Shown here in pieces: positions 26,797 to 35,674 of a stretch of DNA of 64,000 nucleotides. The notes under the pieces were generated by a model, which saw only the letters and a program-made list of their open reading frames with translations, did no database searches and was not told where the DNA came from. This DNA comes from Rhodococcoides kyotonense (GTDB taxonomy: Bacteria; Actinomycetota; Actinomycetes; Mycobacteriales; Mycobacteriaceae), in assembly GCF_900188125.1 (NCBI RefSeq), contig NZ_FZOW01000005.1, forward strand, positions 310,001 to 374,000, read 5' to 3'. Each line of letters starts with the position of its first letter. Within the stretch, counting starts at the first letter, position 1. A program made the position numbers and the translations under genes.

Positions 26797-28410
26797 GTGC
26801 CACGCGTGAAGCCCGGTCGCACGCTGGCCGGCCTCGCCGTTGCAGCTGTGCTGACGATGTCATCGCTCACCGCGTGCAGTACCGCCGATGCCGTCGTCAC
26901 CGACAACACCTTCGTCATCGCCATCGAGTCCGAGGCGGATGTGCTCGATCCGCAGGTCGCGGGCGGTTGGGTGACGTGGCGCATCAATCAGCAGATCTTC
27001 GAACCTCTCGTGACCGAGGACTTGCGCACACCGTCCAGTGAAGCTCCTGTGCCCGCGTTGGAACCCGGCCTCGCCGAGTCCTGGGACGTCTCGCCTGACG
27101 GACTGACCTACACCTTCCACATCCGGCAAGGCGTGCAGTTCCACGACGGCACCCCGCTCGACGCCGCCGCAGTCGAATACAACTTCCGTCGCATGTGGGA
27201 CAAGGAAGCTCCGCAGTATTCAGCCAAAGCCGCCGGTCAGACGAACTTCATCTGGCTCAACACCGAATCCATCGAGACCACCGACGAATTCACGCTCGTC
27301 GTGAAGCAGAAGACGCCGTTCTCACCGTTCCTCCGCATGCTTGCGCAGGGCGGCAACGGATCGACGGCGATCATGAGTCCGACTGCCATCGAGACCTACG
27401 GCGCTGACATCGCCGATCATCCGGTCGGGACCGGCCCGTTCGTGTTCGACGAGCGGATCCGCGGCGAGCGCATCAGTCTGAAGCGCAACGACAACTACTG
27501 GGGCACCGAACCGTCCATCCAAGGCGTCGTCTTCCGTCCGCTTCCCGACGCGTCGGCCCGCGTCGCGGCACTGCGCAGCGGTGACGTCGACATGATTGCC
27601 GTGCCGAGTCCGGACAGCGTCGACAATCTCGTCGACGAGGGCTACCAGTTGTCGGAGGGCACTCCGCCGCACGTGTGGTACCTCTCGTTCAACATGCAGG
27701 ACCCGAACATGGCGATCAAGGAGGTCCGTCAGGCCATCAACCTCGCCATCAACCGCGAGGGGATGGCGACGGATCTGCTCCGCGGCACGGTGAATCCGGC
27801 CTATGGCGTACAGGCTCCGGCCAACGGTGCTTACGTCGAACGCACCGATGCCTACACTCGCGACATCGACAGGGCGAAGGAGCTTCTTGCGTCCGTCGGG
27901 TTGCAGGACGGATTCACCACGACGCTGATGACCTCGGTCGACGGTTCGGGTCAGATCATCCCGACACAGATGGCCGAGTACCTTCAGCAGAATCTGGCCG
28001 AGATCGGCATCACGATGAACATCGATACGCAGGAATGGATTTCGTATCTCGGTACGTGGGCGCAGGGCATGAAGCCCGGAACCGGGATGGCTCAGATGTC
28101 CTGGGGTATGACGACCCCGTACTGGCTCTACATCGTGACGTCGTCGAAGTTGCAGGCGCCGAACGGTGTCAACGTCGGCTACTACTCGAGCCCTGAACTG
28201 GATGCGGTGATGGACAACGCGATTCAGGCCACCGACGAGGACGTCGCGAACGATTACTGGCGGCAGGCGAACGACATCGTCACCGAGGACGCGGCGTTGG
28301 CGCCGGTCGTCAACGACAAGGCCCCCTATGTGCTCGCTCCGTACGTCTCCGGGTTCGTCTCGGCGAGCGAGGAGTGGTACGACCTGAAAGAAGTGAGGCT
28401 CGAGCAATGA
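26797..28410 (+). CDS. Peptide/amide-type ABC transporter substrate-binding lipoprotein (SBP family 5)
   Basis: A 537-residue extracytoplasmic binding protein with a lipoprotein signal ending LTAC (Cys27) and family 5 signatures (GWVTWRINQQIFEPLV, GLTYTFHIRQGVQFHDGTPLDAAAVEYNF). Family 5 proteins bind di/oligopeptides, nickel chelates, opines and similar solutes. The start is odd: the best ribosome site (GAAGGA) precedes an ATG at 26777 whose frame (MNNAPHGCHA) stops after 10 codons, while the lipoprotein frame has only GTG starts at 26797 and 26806 within that short frame. This could be translational coupling to a mini-ORF or a frameshift. Nickel import for the urease is one possible role; amide/peptide import fits the amidases better. 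Confidence 0.88.
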   Translation: MPRVKPGRTLAGLAVAAVLTMSSLTACSTADAVVTDNTFVIAIESEADVLDPQVAGGWVTWRINQQIFEPLVTEDLRTPSSEAPVPALEPGLAESWDVSPDGLTYTFHIRQGVQFHDGTPLDAAAVEYNFRRMWDKEAPQYSAKAAGQTNFIWLNTESIETTDEFTLVVKQKTPFSPFLRMLAQGGNGSTAIMSPTAIETYGADIADHPVGTGPFVFDERIRGERISLKRNDNYWGTEPSIQGVVFRPLPDASARVAALRSGDVDMIAVPSPDSVDNLVDEGYQLSEGTPPHVWYLSFNMQDPNMAIKEVRQAINLAINREGMATDLLRGTVNPAYGVQAPANGAYVERTDAYTRDIDRAKELLASVGLQDGFTTTLMTSVDGSGQIIPTQMAEYLQQNLAEIGITMNIDTQEWISYLGTWAQGMKPGTGMAQMSWGMTTPYWLYIVTSSKLQAPNGVNVGYYSSPELDAVMDNAIQATDEDVANDYWRQANDIVTEDAALAPVVNDKAPYVLAPYVSGFVSASEEWYDLKEVRLEQ

Positions 28411-29366
28411 CCGGAACTCTTCGTTCACGATTGCTGTCCACCGTCGCGGTTCTTCTCGGTGTCAGTCTCATCGTTTTCCTTCTGCTGCAATTGGTTCCGG
28501 GTGACCCGGCGTTGACGATCCTCGGGTCGGGTGCGACGCAGGAGTCGGTGGCGGCGGTGCGTGCCGAGCTCGGCTTGGACAGTTCGCTGCCGGTGCAGTA
28601 CTTCGACTACATGGGTGGTCTGCTCCAGGGTGATCTGGGGCGCTCGTTGACGGTGAACAAGCCGGTCACCGAGATCATGATGCCCCGGTTCTGGAACACG
28701 ATCATCCTGACCGTCGCAGCCCTGGTGCTGTGCGTCGTCATCGGTGTGCCCCTCGGTATCGCCGCGGCTCGCAAGCAGAACGGACTGTTCGACCGGTTCG
28801 CGATGTTCGCCTCGCTTGCGGGTGCGAGTGTGCCGGTGTACTGGTTCGGTCTGGTGTTGATCGGCTTCTTCTCGATCAACCTGGGAGTGTTCCCGACGTC
28901 GGGGATGTACAACAGCCGTCATCCGGGCGGGCTCGGGGACATGCTCACCCACCTGGCGTTGCCTGCGGTCGCGGCGGCGTTGGTTCCGCTTGCGGTGATC
29001 GCCCGGATGACCCGCAGCGTCATGGTCGATGTGTTGCAGCAGGACTACATCCGCACGCTTCGGGCGTCGGGATTGTCCGAGCAGTCCATTCTGTGGCGCC
29101 ACGGTCTGCGTAATGCGTTGCCGCCGATCGTGAACGTGATTGGCCTGCAGGTCGGCTACCTGCTCGGCGGCGTCGTGTTCGTCGAGGTCGTGTTCGGCTG
29201 GCCGGGGCTCGGGCAGCAGCTCTACACCTCGATCACTCAACGCGACATTCCGGTCGTGCAGGCGGGCGTGCTGTTCATCGCACTGGCGTTCGTCGTCGTC
29301 AACCTCATCGCCGACATCGCCGTCGGACTCCTCGATCCGCGCACTCGAAAGACGGTGAACGCATGA
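28407..29366 (+). CDS. ABC transporter permease, DppB/OppB type
   Basis: A 319-residue membrane protein with a single N-terminal helix (LLSTVAVLLGVSLIVFLLLQLVPGDPA, the OppB/DppB signature) and about five further helices. It contains the permease EAA loop (LRASGLSEQSILWRHGLRNALPPIVNVIG). It pairs with the following DppC-type permease to form the import channel. The ATG overlaps the stop of the binding-protein gene. Confidence 0.92.
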   Translation: MTGTLRSRLLSTVAVLLGVSLIVFLLLQLVPGDPALTILGSGATQESVAAVRAELGLDSSLPVQYFDYMGGLLQGDLGRSLTVNKPVTEIMMPRFWNTIILTVAALVLCVVIGVPLGIAAARKQNGLFDRFAMFASLAGASVPVYWFGLVLIGFFSINLGVFPTSGMYNSRHPGGLGDMLTHLALPAVAAALVPLAVIARMTRSVMVDVLQQDYIRTLRASGLSEQSILWRHGLRNALPPIVNVIGLQVGYLLGGVVFVEVVFGWPGLGQQLYTSITQRDIPVVQAGVLFIALAFVVVNLIADIAVGLLDPRTRKTVNA

Positions 29367-30286
29367 ACGCCGCAGTCGATATCGATCTACGAACTCCCGC
29401 AGCAGTTGTGCAGGGGGCAGCCGCCCCGAAAGCGTCGGTCTCCCAGTGGAAGTTGGGACTGCGGACCTTCTGCCGCGACAAGGTAGCGCTGGTCTCGGCG
29501 ATCTTTCTGATTCTGGTGGCGTTGGCGGCGATCTTCGCGCCGCTGCTGACCTCCTACAGTCCGATCGCAGGCGATCCGGTGAACCGGCTCGCCGGTATCG
29601 GCACCGAGGGACACATCCTCGGTCTCGACGGACAGGGCCGCGACATCTTGTCGCGCTTGCTCTACGGTGGCCGCAATTCGCTTCTCGTCGCGGTGATTCC
29701 GGTACTCGTGGTCTTCCCGCTGGCATTGCTGATCGGGCTGTTCGCCGGCTACAAACGCAGCCGCGCGGGCGAGGTGCTGATGCGTGTGCTGGATGTGCTG
29801 TTCGCGTTCCCGCTCGTGTTGCTCGCCATCGCGCTGTCCGCGGTACTCGGCGCGGGTCTGGGCAATGTCATGCTCTCGATCGGTGTCACACTGATTCCGT
29901 ACATGGCGCGCGTGGCGTACACCGCGACCGTGCAAGAGGCGAGCAAGGAATACATCGAAGCCGCCCGCGCCTACGGTGCACATCCTGGGCACCTGATGTT
30001 CCGTGAGCTCGCACCGAACGTCATCGCACAGTTGATCGTCTACGCAACGACGTTGTGCGGGTTGATGATCGTCGTCGCCGCCGGTCTGAGTTTCCTCGGT
30101 GTCGGCGTGGTACCTCCGACACCGGACTGGGGCATCATGACCTCCGACGGCTCGAGCGTGCTGCTCGAAGGCATCTATCACATCGCGACCATCCCCGGAC
30201 TCGTCATTCTGTTCGTCGCCCTCGCGTTCAACCTCGTCGGCGACGGAATCCGCGACGCTCTCGATCCCAGAAAGCAGACACGATGA
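29363..30286 (+). CDS. ABC transporter permease, DppC/OppC type
   Basis: A 307-residue permease with a cytosolic N-terminus of about 40 residues, roughly six membrane helices and the EAA loop (EASKEYIEAARAYGAHPGHLMFRELAPNVIAQLI). The segment LGLDGQGRDILSRLLYGGRNSLLVA is characteristic of DppC. It overlaps both neighbours by four bases, indicating coupled translation. Confidence 0.92.
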   Translation: MNAAVDIDLRTPAAVVQGAAAPKASVSQWKLGLRTFCRDKVALVSAIFLILVALAAIFAPLLTSYSPIAGDPVNRLAGIGTEGHILGLDGQGRDILSRLLYGGRNSLLVAVIPVLVVFPLALLIGLFAGYKRSRAGEVLMRVLDVLFAFPLVLLAIALSAVLGAGLGNVMLSIGVTLIPYMARVAYTATVQEASKEYIEAARAYGAHPGHLMFRELAPNVIAQLIVYATTLCGLMIVVAAGLSFLGVGVVPPTPDWGIMTSDGSSVLLEGIYHIATIPGLVILFVALAFNLVGDGIRDALDPRKQTR

Positions 30287-31161
30287 CCACACCACTGCTC
30301 GACGTTCAGAATTTGCGGGTCGACTTCCACACCGACGGCGGCGTCGTGCACGCGGTGAAGAATGTGTCGATCACTGTGCAGCCTGGGGAGATTCGCGGTC
30401 TGGTCGGTGAATCCGGCTCCGGGAAGAGCGTCACCTCGCTCAGTGTCCTCGGCTTGCTGGGCTCCGAGCGCGCCCGCATCGAGGGCGGGAAGATCATGTT
30501 CCGCGGTGAGAATCTGCTCGACAAGTCGGAGAAGGAGATGCGCGGTATCCGCGGGAGTCACATCGGGTTGGTGTCGCAGAACGCGTTGTCGGCATTGGAT
30601 CCGTCGTTCACGATCGGCTCGCAGTTGATCGAGGTCATTCGGCTGCACCAGAAGGTCGACAAGGAGACTGCGCGGAAGAAGGCGCTCGAATCGCTCGAGC
30701 TGGTGGCGTTGCCGGATGCGGCTCGTCGGATGAAGGCCTATCCGCACGAGCTCAGTGGTGGTCAGCGTCAGCGCGTCGTCATCGCGATCGCGTTGGCGTG
30801 CCGCCCGGAACTGCTTCTCGCCGACGAGCCCACCACCGCGCTCGATGCGACGGTGCAGAAGCAGATCCTCGATCTTCTTCTCGACATCAATCGTGAACTG
30901 GGAACGGCGATCCTGATCGTGACCCACGACTTCGGTGTCGTCGCGCACCTGTGCTCGCAGGTGACGGTGATGCGGCACGGCGAGGTCATGGAATCGGGCT
31001 CGACGAGCGACGTGCTCGAACGCCCGCAGCATCCGTACACGCAGGGGTTGATGAACGCGGTACCGAAACTGCATCTCGACGACTCTGCACGCGCCATCCC
31101 ACGACGAAGCCGGCGACTCTTCGAATTCAAGCAGCTCGTCTCGGCCCAGGAAGGACACTGA
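30283..31161 (+). CDS. ABC transporter ATPase, DppD/OppD type
   Basis: A 292-residue ATPase with Walker A GESGSGKSV (residues 42-50), signature [15 protein letters not shown], Walker B LLLADEPTTALD and His switch VTHDFG. It is 30-40 residues shorter at the C-terminus than typical DppD proteins: after PYTQGLMNAVPKL the oligopeptide-transporter C-terminal domain is reduced to a short basic tail (SARAIPRRSRRLFEF). Cytoplasmic, driving the import channel with the next ATPase. Confidence 0.92.
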   Translation: MTTPLLDVQNLRVDFHTDGGVVHAVKNVSITVQPGEIRGLVGESGSGKSVTSLSVLGLLGSERARIEGGKIMFRGENLLDKSEKEMRGIRGSHIGLVSQNALSALDPSFTIGSQLIEVIRLHQKVDKETARKKALESLELVALPDAARRMKAYPHELSGGQRQRVVIAIALACRPELLLADEPTTALDATVQKQILDLLLDINRELGTAILIVTHDFGVVAHLCSQVTVMRHGEVMESGSTSDVLERPQHPYTQGLMNAVPKLHLDDSARAIPRRSRRLFEFKQLVSAQEGH

Positions 31162-31162
31162 T

Positions 31163-31975
31163 ATGACCTCACCGGATTTCGCAGTGCCGCTCGTCGCCGT
31201 GCGTGAGCTACGCAAGGTGTACAAGGTGCGAGGTGAGAAGAAGGGGGCCACCGATTTCGTTGCCGTCGACTCGATCAGTTTCGACATCGCCAAGGGCGAA
31301 ACCTACGGTCTCATAGGTGAGTCCGGGTCGGGGAAGACCACCACGGGCCGGATGGTGCTCGCACTGGAGAAGGCGACGTCGGGTTCGGTTCACTTCGAGG
31401 GCAACGACATCACCACGATGACCGAACTCGACATGCGCCGCTACCGCAAACGCATGCAGATCGTGTTCCAGGATTCCGGGTCTGCGTTCAACCCGCGCCG
31501 CAGTGTGGGCGCGCAGATCGGGTTCGCTCTCGAACGGTTCCGGATGGCGTCGAAAGGCGAGACCCGGCTCCGTGTCCTGGACGTGCTCAGCCGCGTCGGG
31601 ATGGAAGCAGCGCACTACGACCGCTACATTCACGAGTTCTCCGGTGGCCAACGTCAGCGCCTCGGTATCGCTCGGGCATTGATCACCGATCCGGACTTCC
31701 TCGTCCTCGACGAACCGACCGCGGCCCTCGACGTCTCGGTCCAAGCGCAGATCCTGAACCTGCTCAAAGACCTTCAACAGGAACGAGATCTGACGATGCT
31801 GTTGATCACCCACAACCTCGCGCTGGTCGAGCACATGTGCGACCAGGCAGGAGTCCTCGACCACGGAAGGCTCGTCGAATCCGGGTCCGTCGACGAGCTG
31901 CTCACCACGCCGAAGACAGCGATCACGCGCTCACTCGTCGACGCAGTCCTCGAACCGACGGCGGTGGCATCATGA
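31163..31975 (+). CDS. ABC transporter ATPase, DppF/OppF type
   Basis: A 270-residue ATPase with Walker A GESGSGKTT (about 52-60), the DppF-like segment QIVFQDSGSAFNPRRSVGAQI, signature FSGGQRQRLGIARALI and Walker B FLVLDEPTAALDVSVQ. Like its partner it ends shortly after the ATPase core (TRSLVDAVLEP) and lacks the usual long C-terminal extension. It begins one base after the preceding stop and overlaps the next small gene by four bases, tying the importer to the amidase genes. Confidence 0.92.
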   Translation: MTSPDFAVPLVAVRELRKVYKVRGEKKGATDFVAVDSISFDIAKGETYGLIGESGSGKTTTGRMVLALEKATSGSVHFEGNDITTMTELDMRRYRKRMQIVFQDSGSAFNPRRSVGAQIGFALERFRMASKGETRLRVLDVLSRVGMEAAHYDRYIHEFSGGQRQRLGIARALITDPDFLVLDEPTAALDVSVQAQILNLLKDLQQERDLTMLLITHNLALVEHMCDQAGVLDHGRLVESGSVDELLTTPKTAITRSLVDAVLEPTAVAS

Positions 31976-32151
31976 GCGAATACGGTTGGGCTGCCGAATC
32001 TTTGCGCGCACACGGAGTCCCGGAGGCGATCGTCGCCGATGTGTCCGCGACGGCGGAAGCCTCCCTCGCGTCGGCGATGCGTCTTGCTGCGGCTCTCTCA
32101 CCGGGCGACCCACTTCCCTTGATTCTCGACACGGCAGGAGACGCGCGATGA
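31972..32151 (+). CDS. Small amidase-partner protein (GatC/AtzG-like, tentative)
   Basis: A 59-residue protein whose ATG overlaps the ATPase stop and whose stop overlaps the ATG of the following amidase. The sequence (HGVPEAIVADVSATAEASLASAMRLAAAL) predicts helices like the small subunits GatC and AtzG (DUF4089), which wrap around and stabilise amidase-signature enzymes. Similarity is by size, helical pattern and position rather than a clear motif. A second protein of this kind precedes the second amidase. Confidence 0.6.
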   Translation: MSEYGWAAESLRAHGVPEAIVADVSATAEASLASAMRLAAALSPGDPLPLILDTAGDAR

Positions 32152-33566
32152 TCGATCCCACGCAGGCGACAGCACTCGCCATCAATCGCGGCGTGGAGTC
32201 CGGCGAACTCGATCCGGTCGATGTGGTCGACGCATACCTCGAGCGGATCGCTGCCGTCGACCCTGCTCTCGAATCGTTCGTTCTGGTGGCGGCCGAGGAA
32301 GCACGGGCGGACGCAGCGATCCAACGGGAGGCCGTGCGATCCGGCATACCCGGTGGCCCTCTGCGCGGTGTGCCGTTCGCGGTCAAGGATTTGTACGACA
32401 CGGCGGGGCACCCGACTCGGTCGGGTTCGCTCGCCTCGTCCGACGCTCCGGCGACCGCCGATGCGACGACAGTGTCCGCGCTGAGGGATGCGGGGGCGAT
32501 CCTGGTCGGAAAGACGACGACACACGAGTATGCGTACGGCGTCACGACGCCGCCGACAAAGAATCCGTGGGGCCTGGATCGGGTTCCCGGAGGGTCGAGC
32601 GGTGGTTCGGGTGCCGCCGTGGGAGCTCGGCTGGCACCGATCGCGATGGGAACCGACACCGGTGGATCCATCCGTATCCCAGCTGCGCTGTGTGGCGTCA
32701 CGGGCATGAAGGCGACGTACGGTCGCGTCAGCAAACGCGGTGTGACGGTGCTCAGTTGGACGCTCGATCACGCCGGGCCGTTGACGACGACCGTCGCCGA
32801 CGCGGCTGCGGCCCTCGGCGTGCTCGCGGGCCACGACGCACAGGATCCGTACAGCGTTCGCGTCGCGGTGCCGGACTTCTCCGAACTGTTGGGCAGGGGA
32901 GTCGCTGGGCTTCGTCTGGGTGTGAGCGAGAAGTACTTCTGCGATCGGCTGGAGCCGGGTGTAGCGTCTGCGTTCGAGAACGCGGTCCGGGAGTTGGAAC
33001 GCGCGGGGGCGACGATCGTTCCTGTGACCTTCCCCGGCGTCGAACTGTCACCCGATATCGTCGGCGTGATCGCCAGCGTCGAGGCCGCGTCGTTCCATCA
33101 GAATCGTGCGAACTCGCGCCCGGATCTGTTCGGCCCAGACGTCGTCGACGCGTTGCGTGCGGGTCATCTGCACACGGGCGTCGCCTATGTCGATGCGCAG
33201 CGTGCACGATCCGTCGTCACCGCGGGCATGCACAGCGTCTTCGCCGGCGTCGACGCGTTGCTCTCGCCGACGATCGCAGGAACCGCACCCGTTCTCGGAT
33301 CTACTCGATCCGCTCTGGGAGACAGCGAAATCGACGTGTTGAACTCGCTCAACGCATTGACGGTTCCTGCCAACGTCACCGGAATGCCTGCCTTGTCCGT
33401 CCCGTGTGGTTTCGACGACGCAGGACTGCCCGTAGGCCTGCAGATCATGACGCCGCCGTTCCAGGAAGCCCTGGCATTCGCAGTCGGGCAGGCATTCGAG
33501 GCGCGCACCGATTTCGCCGCCGCAGTACCGACCACCGCAACAGTCAAAACAGGAGAATTATTATGA
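32148..33566 (+). CDS. Amidase-signature family hydrolase 1
   Basis: A 472-residue amidase with the Ser-cisSer-Lys triad in place: Lys80 (FAVKDLYD), the GGSSGGS loop around Ser150-154, and nucleophile Ser174 (TDTGGSIRIP). Enzymes of this family split amides; close branches include AtzE (1-carboxybiuret), allophanate hydrolase and GatA. The substrate cannot be read off, but the downstream urease suggests a product containing urea or carbamate. The ATG overlaps the small upstream gene (ATGA) and follows GGAG. The second amidase two genes on shares the same motifs and looks like an in-operon duplicate that diverged. Confidence 0.9.
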   Translation: MIDPTQATALAINRGVESGELDPVDVVDAYLERIAAVDPALESFVLVAAEEARADAAIQREAVRSGIPGGPLRGVPFAVKDLYDTAGHPTRSGSLASSDAPATADATTVSALRDAGAILVGKTTTHEYAYGVTTPPTKNPWGLDRVPGGSSGGSGAAVGARLAPIAMGTDTGGSIRIPAALCGVTGMKATYGRVSKRGVTVLSWTLDHAGPLTTTVADAAAALGVLAGHDAQDPYSVRVAVPDFSELLGRGVAGLRLGVSEKYFCDRLEPGVASAFENAVRELERAGATIVPVTFPGVELSPDIVGVIASVEAASFHQNRANSRPDLFGPDVVDALRAGHLHTGVAYVDAQRARSVVTAGMHSVFAGVDALLSPTIAGTAPVLGSTRSALGDSEIDVLNSLNALTVPANVTGMPALSVPCGFDDAGLPVGLQIMTPPFQEALAFAVGQAFEARTDFAAAVPTTATVKTGELL

Positions 33567-33760
33567 CGGACAACGACTTCCAGCCGACGAAGGAACAACT
33601 CGCCACGGTGTTCGAGTATGCTGGGCTGCCCGTGAGCGCCGAGCGCCTCGAATCCGAATTCGACACCTACAGTTCCACTCTCGCTCTCATCCGTAAGGCG
33701 AGCATTCGCGGAATCGGCGAGACGGTCCCCGCCGCTGCATTCAACGCGTCCTGGGAATAG
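33563..33760 (+). CDS. Second small amidase-partner protein (GatC/AtzG-like, tentative)
   Basis: A 65-residue protein starting at an ATG that overlaps the stop of amidase 1. The sequence (PTKEQLATVFEYAGLPVSAERLESEFDTYSS...) reads as an N-terminal helix with a YAGLPV turn and a second helix, the pattern seen in AtzG-type small subunits. It ends 28 bases before amidase 2, probably its partner. The alternating small-amidase-small-amidase order argues that each small protein serves one enzyme. Confidence 0.62.
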   Translation: MTDNDFQPTKEQLATVFEYAGLPVSAERLESEFDTYSSTLALIRKASIRGIGETVPAAAFNASWE

Positions 33761-33788
33761 ACACCACACCGAATCGGAAGGCCCGCAC

Positions 33789-35201
33789 ATGGAAATCTAC
33801 GAACTCTCGCTGTCCGACGTCGCCGAGAAGATCAAGTCGAAGGAAGTCTCGCCCGTCGAGGTCGCGCAGTCCTCGCTCGATCGCCTCGCCGAGGTCGAAC
33901 CGGCGATCACGTCGTTCGTCACCGTGACAGGCGAGCATGCGCTCGCCCAGGCCGCGGTGGCCGAGGCGGACATCGCTGCCGGACACTACAAGGGCCTGCT
34001 GCACGGAATCCCGCTCGGCGTCAAGGACCTCTACGACACCGCGGGCATTCTCACCACGTCGAGTTCAGCGCAGCGTGCGGAAAACGTCCCGACGTCCGAC
34101 TCCGCGTCCGTGGCCAAGCTGTCCGAGGCGGGCATGGTCATGATCGGCAAGACGCACACCCACGAATTCGCCTACGGCGCAACGACTCCGACATCGGGAA
34201 ACCCGTGGGACCCCACCCGCACACCCGGCGGTTCGTCCGGCGGATCGGGTGCCGCCGTTGGAGCCGGAATCGTGCACGTCGCGCTCGGCAGCGACACAGG
34301 TGGATCGATCCGCATCCCCGCGGGACTGTGTGGAACAGTCGGGCTCAAGCCGACGTTCGGACGGGCGTCCCGCGCAGGCGTCGCATCGTTGTCCTGGTCA
34401 CTCGACCATGTGGGACCGTTGACCCGCAACGTGATCGATGCCGGTCTCGTCATGGCTGCGATGTCCGGATACGACCGTCGCGACCCTGCGTCGGTGAATC
34501 TGCCAACCCCCGACTTCGTCACCGGAATCGACGGCGGAGTGGCGGGTAAGCGCATCGGTATTCCGACCAACTTCTACAACTACCACGTCGAGCAGGAGAC
34601 CCAGGACGTTGCGCGACGCGCCGCTGAGGTACTGCAGGGCTTGGGCGCGGAACTGGTGGAGGTGGAAATCCCTCTCGCCGAATACATCCTGCCCGTCGAG
34701 TGGGGCATCCTCACCGCCGAAGCGAGCGCTTATCACATGGATGCGCTGCGCCGTTCGCCGGAGAGGTTCACCGAGGAAGTCCGCACGCTCGTCGAGGCCG
34801 GAGAGGTCGTTCTCGCGACCGACTACATCAACTCCATCCGCCTTCGCACCAGGATTCAAGAGGCGTGGCGCGACATGTACAGCAGCATCGACGTGCTTCT
34901 CGCGCCGACGGTCCCCGGCGTCGCTGCGCTGCGTGAAGATCCCTACTTCCGCTGGGACGACGGCGTCGTCGAGGGCGCGACGAGTGCGTACTCGCGAATG
35001 TCGGCTCCCGCCAACGTGACCGGACTTCCGGCTCTGCAGGTACCCGCTGCCTTCTCTGCGACCGGACTACCCATCGGAGTCCAGATCATCGGCAAGCCGT
35101 TCCACGAGGCGGAGATTCTGCAGGTCGGATTTGCGTTGGAGCAAGCGACGGACATCGTCGGGCGTATCGCGCCGGTGGCAACGGCGGCAGTACCGGTATG
35201 A
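33789..35201 (+). CDS. Amidase-signature family hydrolase 2
   Basis: A 470-residue amidase with Lys79 (LGVKDLYD), the GGSSGGS loop around Ser149-153 and Ser173 (SDTGGSIRIP), so the catalytic triad is intact. Overall layout follows amidase 1 closely, including GNPW/NPWG before the Ser loop and the C-terminal PANVTGLPALQVPAAF segment. GGAAGG lies a few bases upstream of the ATG. It overlaps the ureE start by four bases, joining the amidase and urease parts of the operon. Two consecutive amide bonds in the substrate, or two related substrates, would explain two enzymes. Confidence 0.9.
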   Translation: MEIYELSLSDVAEKIKSKEVSPVEVAQSSLDRLAEVEPAITSFVTVTGEHALAQAAVAEADIAAGHYKGLLHGIPLGVKDLYDTAGILTTSSSAQRAENVPTSDSASVAKLSEAGMVMIGKTHTHEFAYGATTPTSGNPWDPTRTPGGSSGGSGAAVGAGIVHVALGSDTGGSIRIPAGLCGTVGLKPTFGRASRAGVASLSWSLDHVGPLTRNVIDAGLVMAAMSGYDRRDPASVNLPTPDFVTGIDGGVAGKRIGIPTNFYNYHVEQETQDVARRAAEVLQGLGAELVEVEIPLAEYILPVEWGILTAEASAYHMDALRRSPERFTEEVRTLVEAGEVVLATDYINSIRLRTRIQEAWRDMYSSIDVLLAPTVPGVAALREDPYFRWDDGVVEGATSAYSRMSAPANVTGLPALQVPAAFSATGLPIGVQIIGKPFHEAEILQVGFALEQATDIVGRIAPVATAAVPV

Positions 35202-35674
35202 CGGCAGCACGCGCCGCGGTCTCCTCGGTCGTCGTGATCGAGGAGATCGTGGGGCACGAACTCGAGTCCGATGTGGCGGTCGCTCTGCACGAACTGCGCC
35301 ACGACCATCGCGTCGAGTACGTGCACCTCGATTCCGGCGACCTCGATCGTAGTCGCCTGCGAGTGACGTCCGACGCCGGAAACGACTACGCCATCGCGCT
35401 CCCACGGAACAAGAGATTGGTCGACGGCGCCGTTCTGGTGCTGAACACAGGCCGCGCCGTCGTCGTCCGCGCAGGCCGACCGCAGCAGCTGTGCCTGCGA
35501 GCGATCGACACCGCGTCGGCGATGCAGTTGGGATTCCTTGCCGGACATCTGCATTGGAAGGCGACGATGGACGCCGAGACGATGACGGTCACGCTGGAAG
35601 GGCCCGAGTCCGACTATCGGGCGCGCATCGCGGATCTGATGTCGTCGGGTGGCGTCGAGCAGCTGTCCGAGTGA
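35198..35674 (+). CDS. ureE: Urease accessory protein UreE (divergent)
   Basis: A 158-residue protein with the UreE two-domain layout: N-terminal peptide-binding-like strands (HRVEYVHLDSGDLDRSRLRVTSDAGNDYAIALPRN...LVDGAVL) and a C-terminal metal-binding-like domain with LGFLAGHLHWKA, which corresponds to the GNRHxP-type segment. It lacks the His-rich C-terminal tail of many UreE proteins. UreE delivers nickel to the UreDFG-urease complex. Assignment rests on pattern and on being the first of six urease genes. Confidence 0.8.
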   Translation: MTAARAAVSSVVVIEEIVGHELESDVAVALHELRHDHRVEYVHLDSGDLDRSRLRVTSDAGNDYAIALPRNKRLVDGAVLVLNTGRAVVVRAGRPQQLCLRAIDTASAMQLGFLAGHLHWKATMDAETMTVTLEGPESDYRARIADLMSSGGVEQLSE

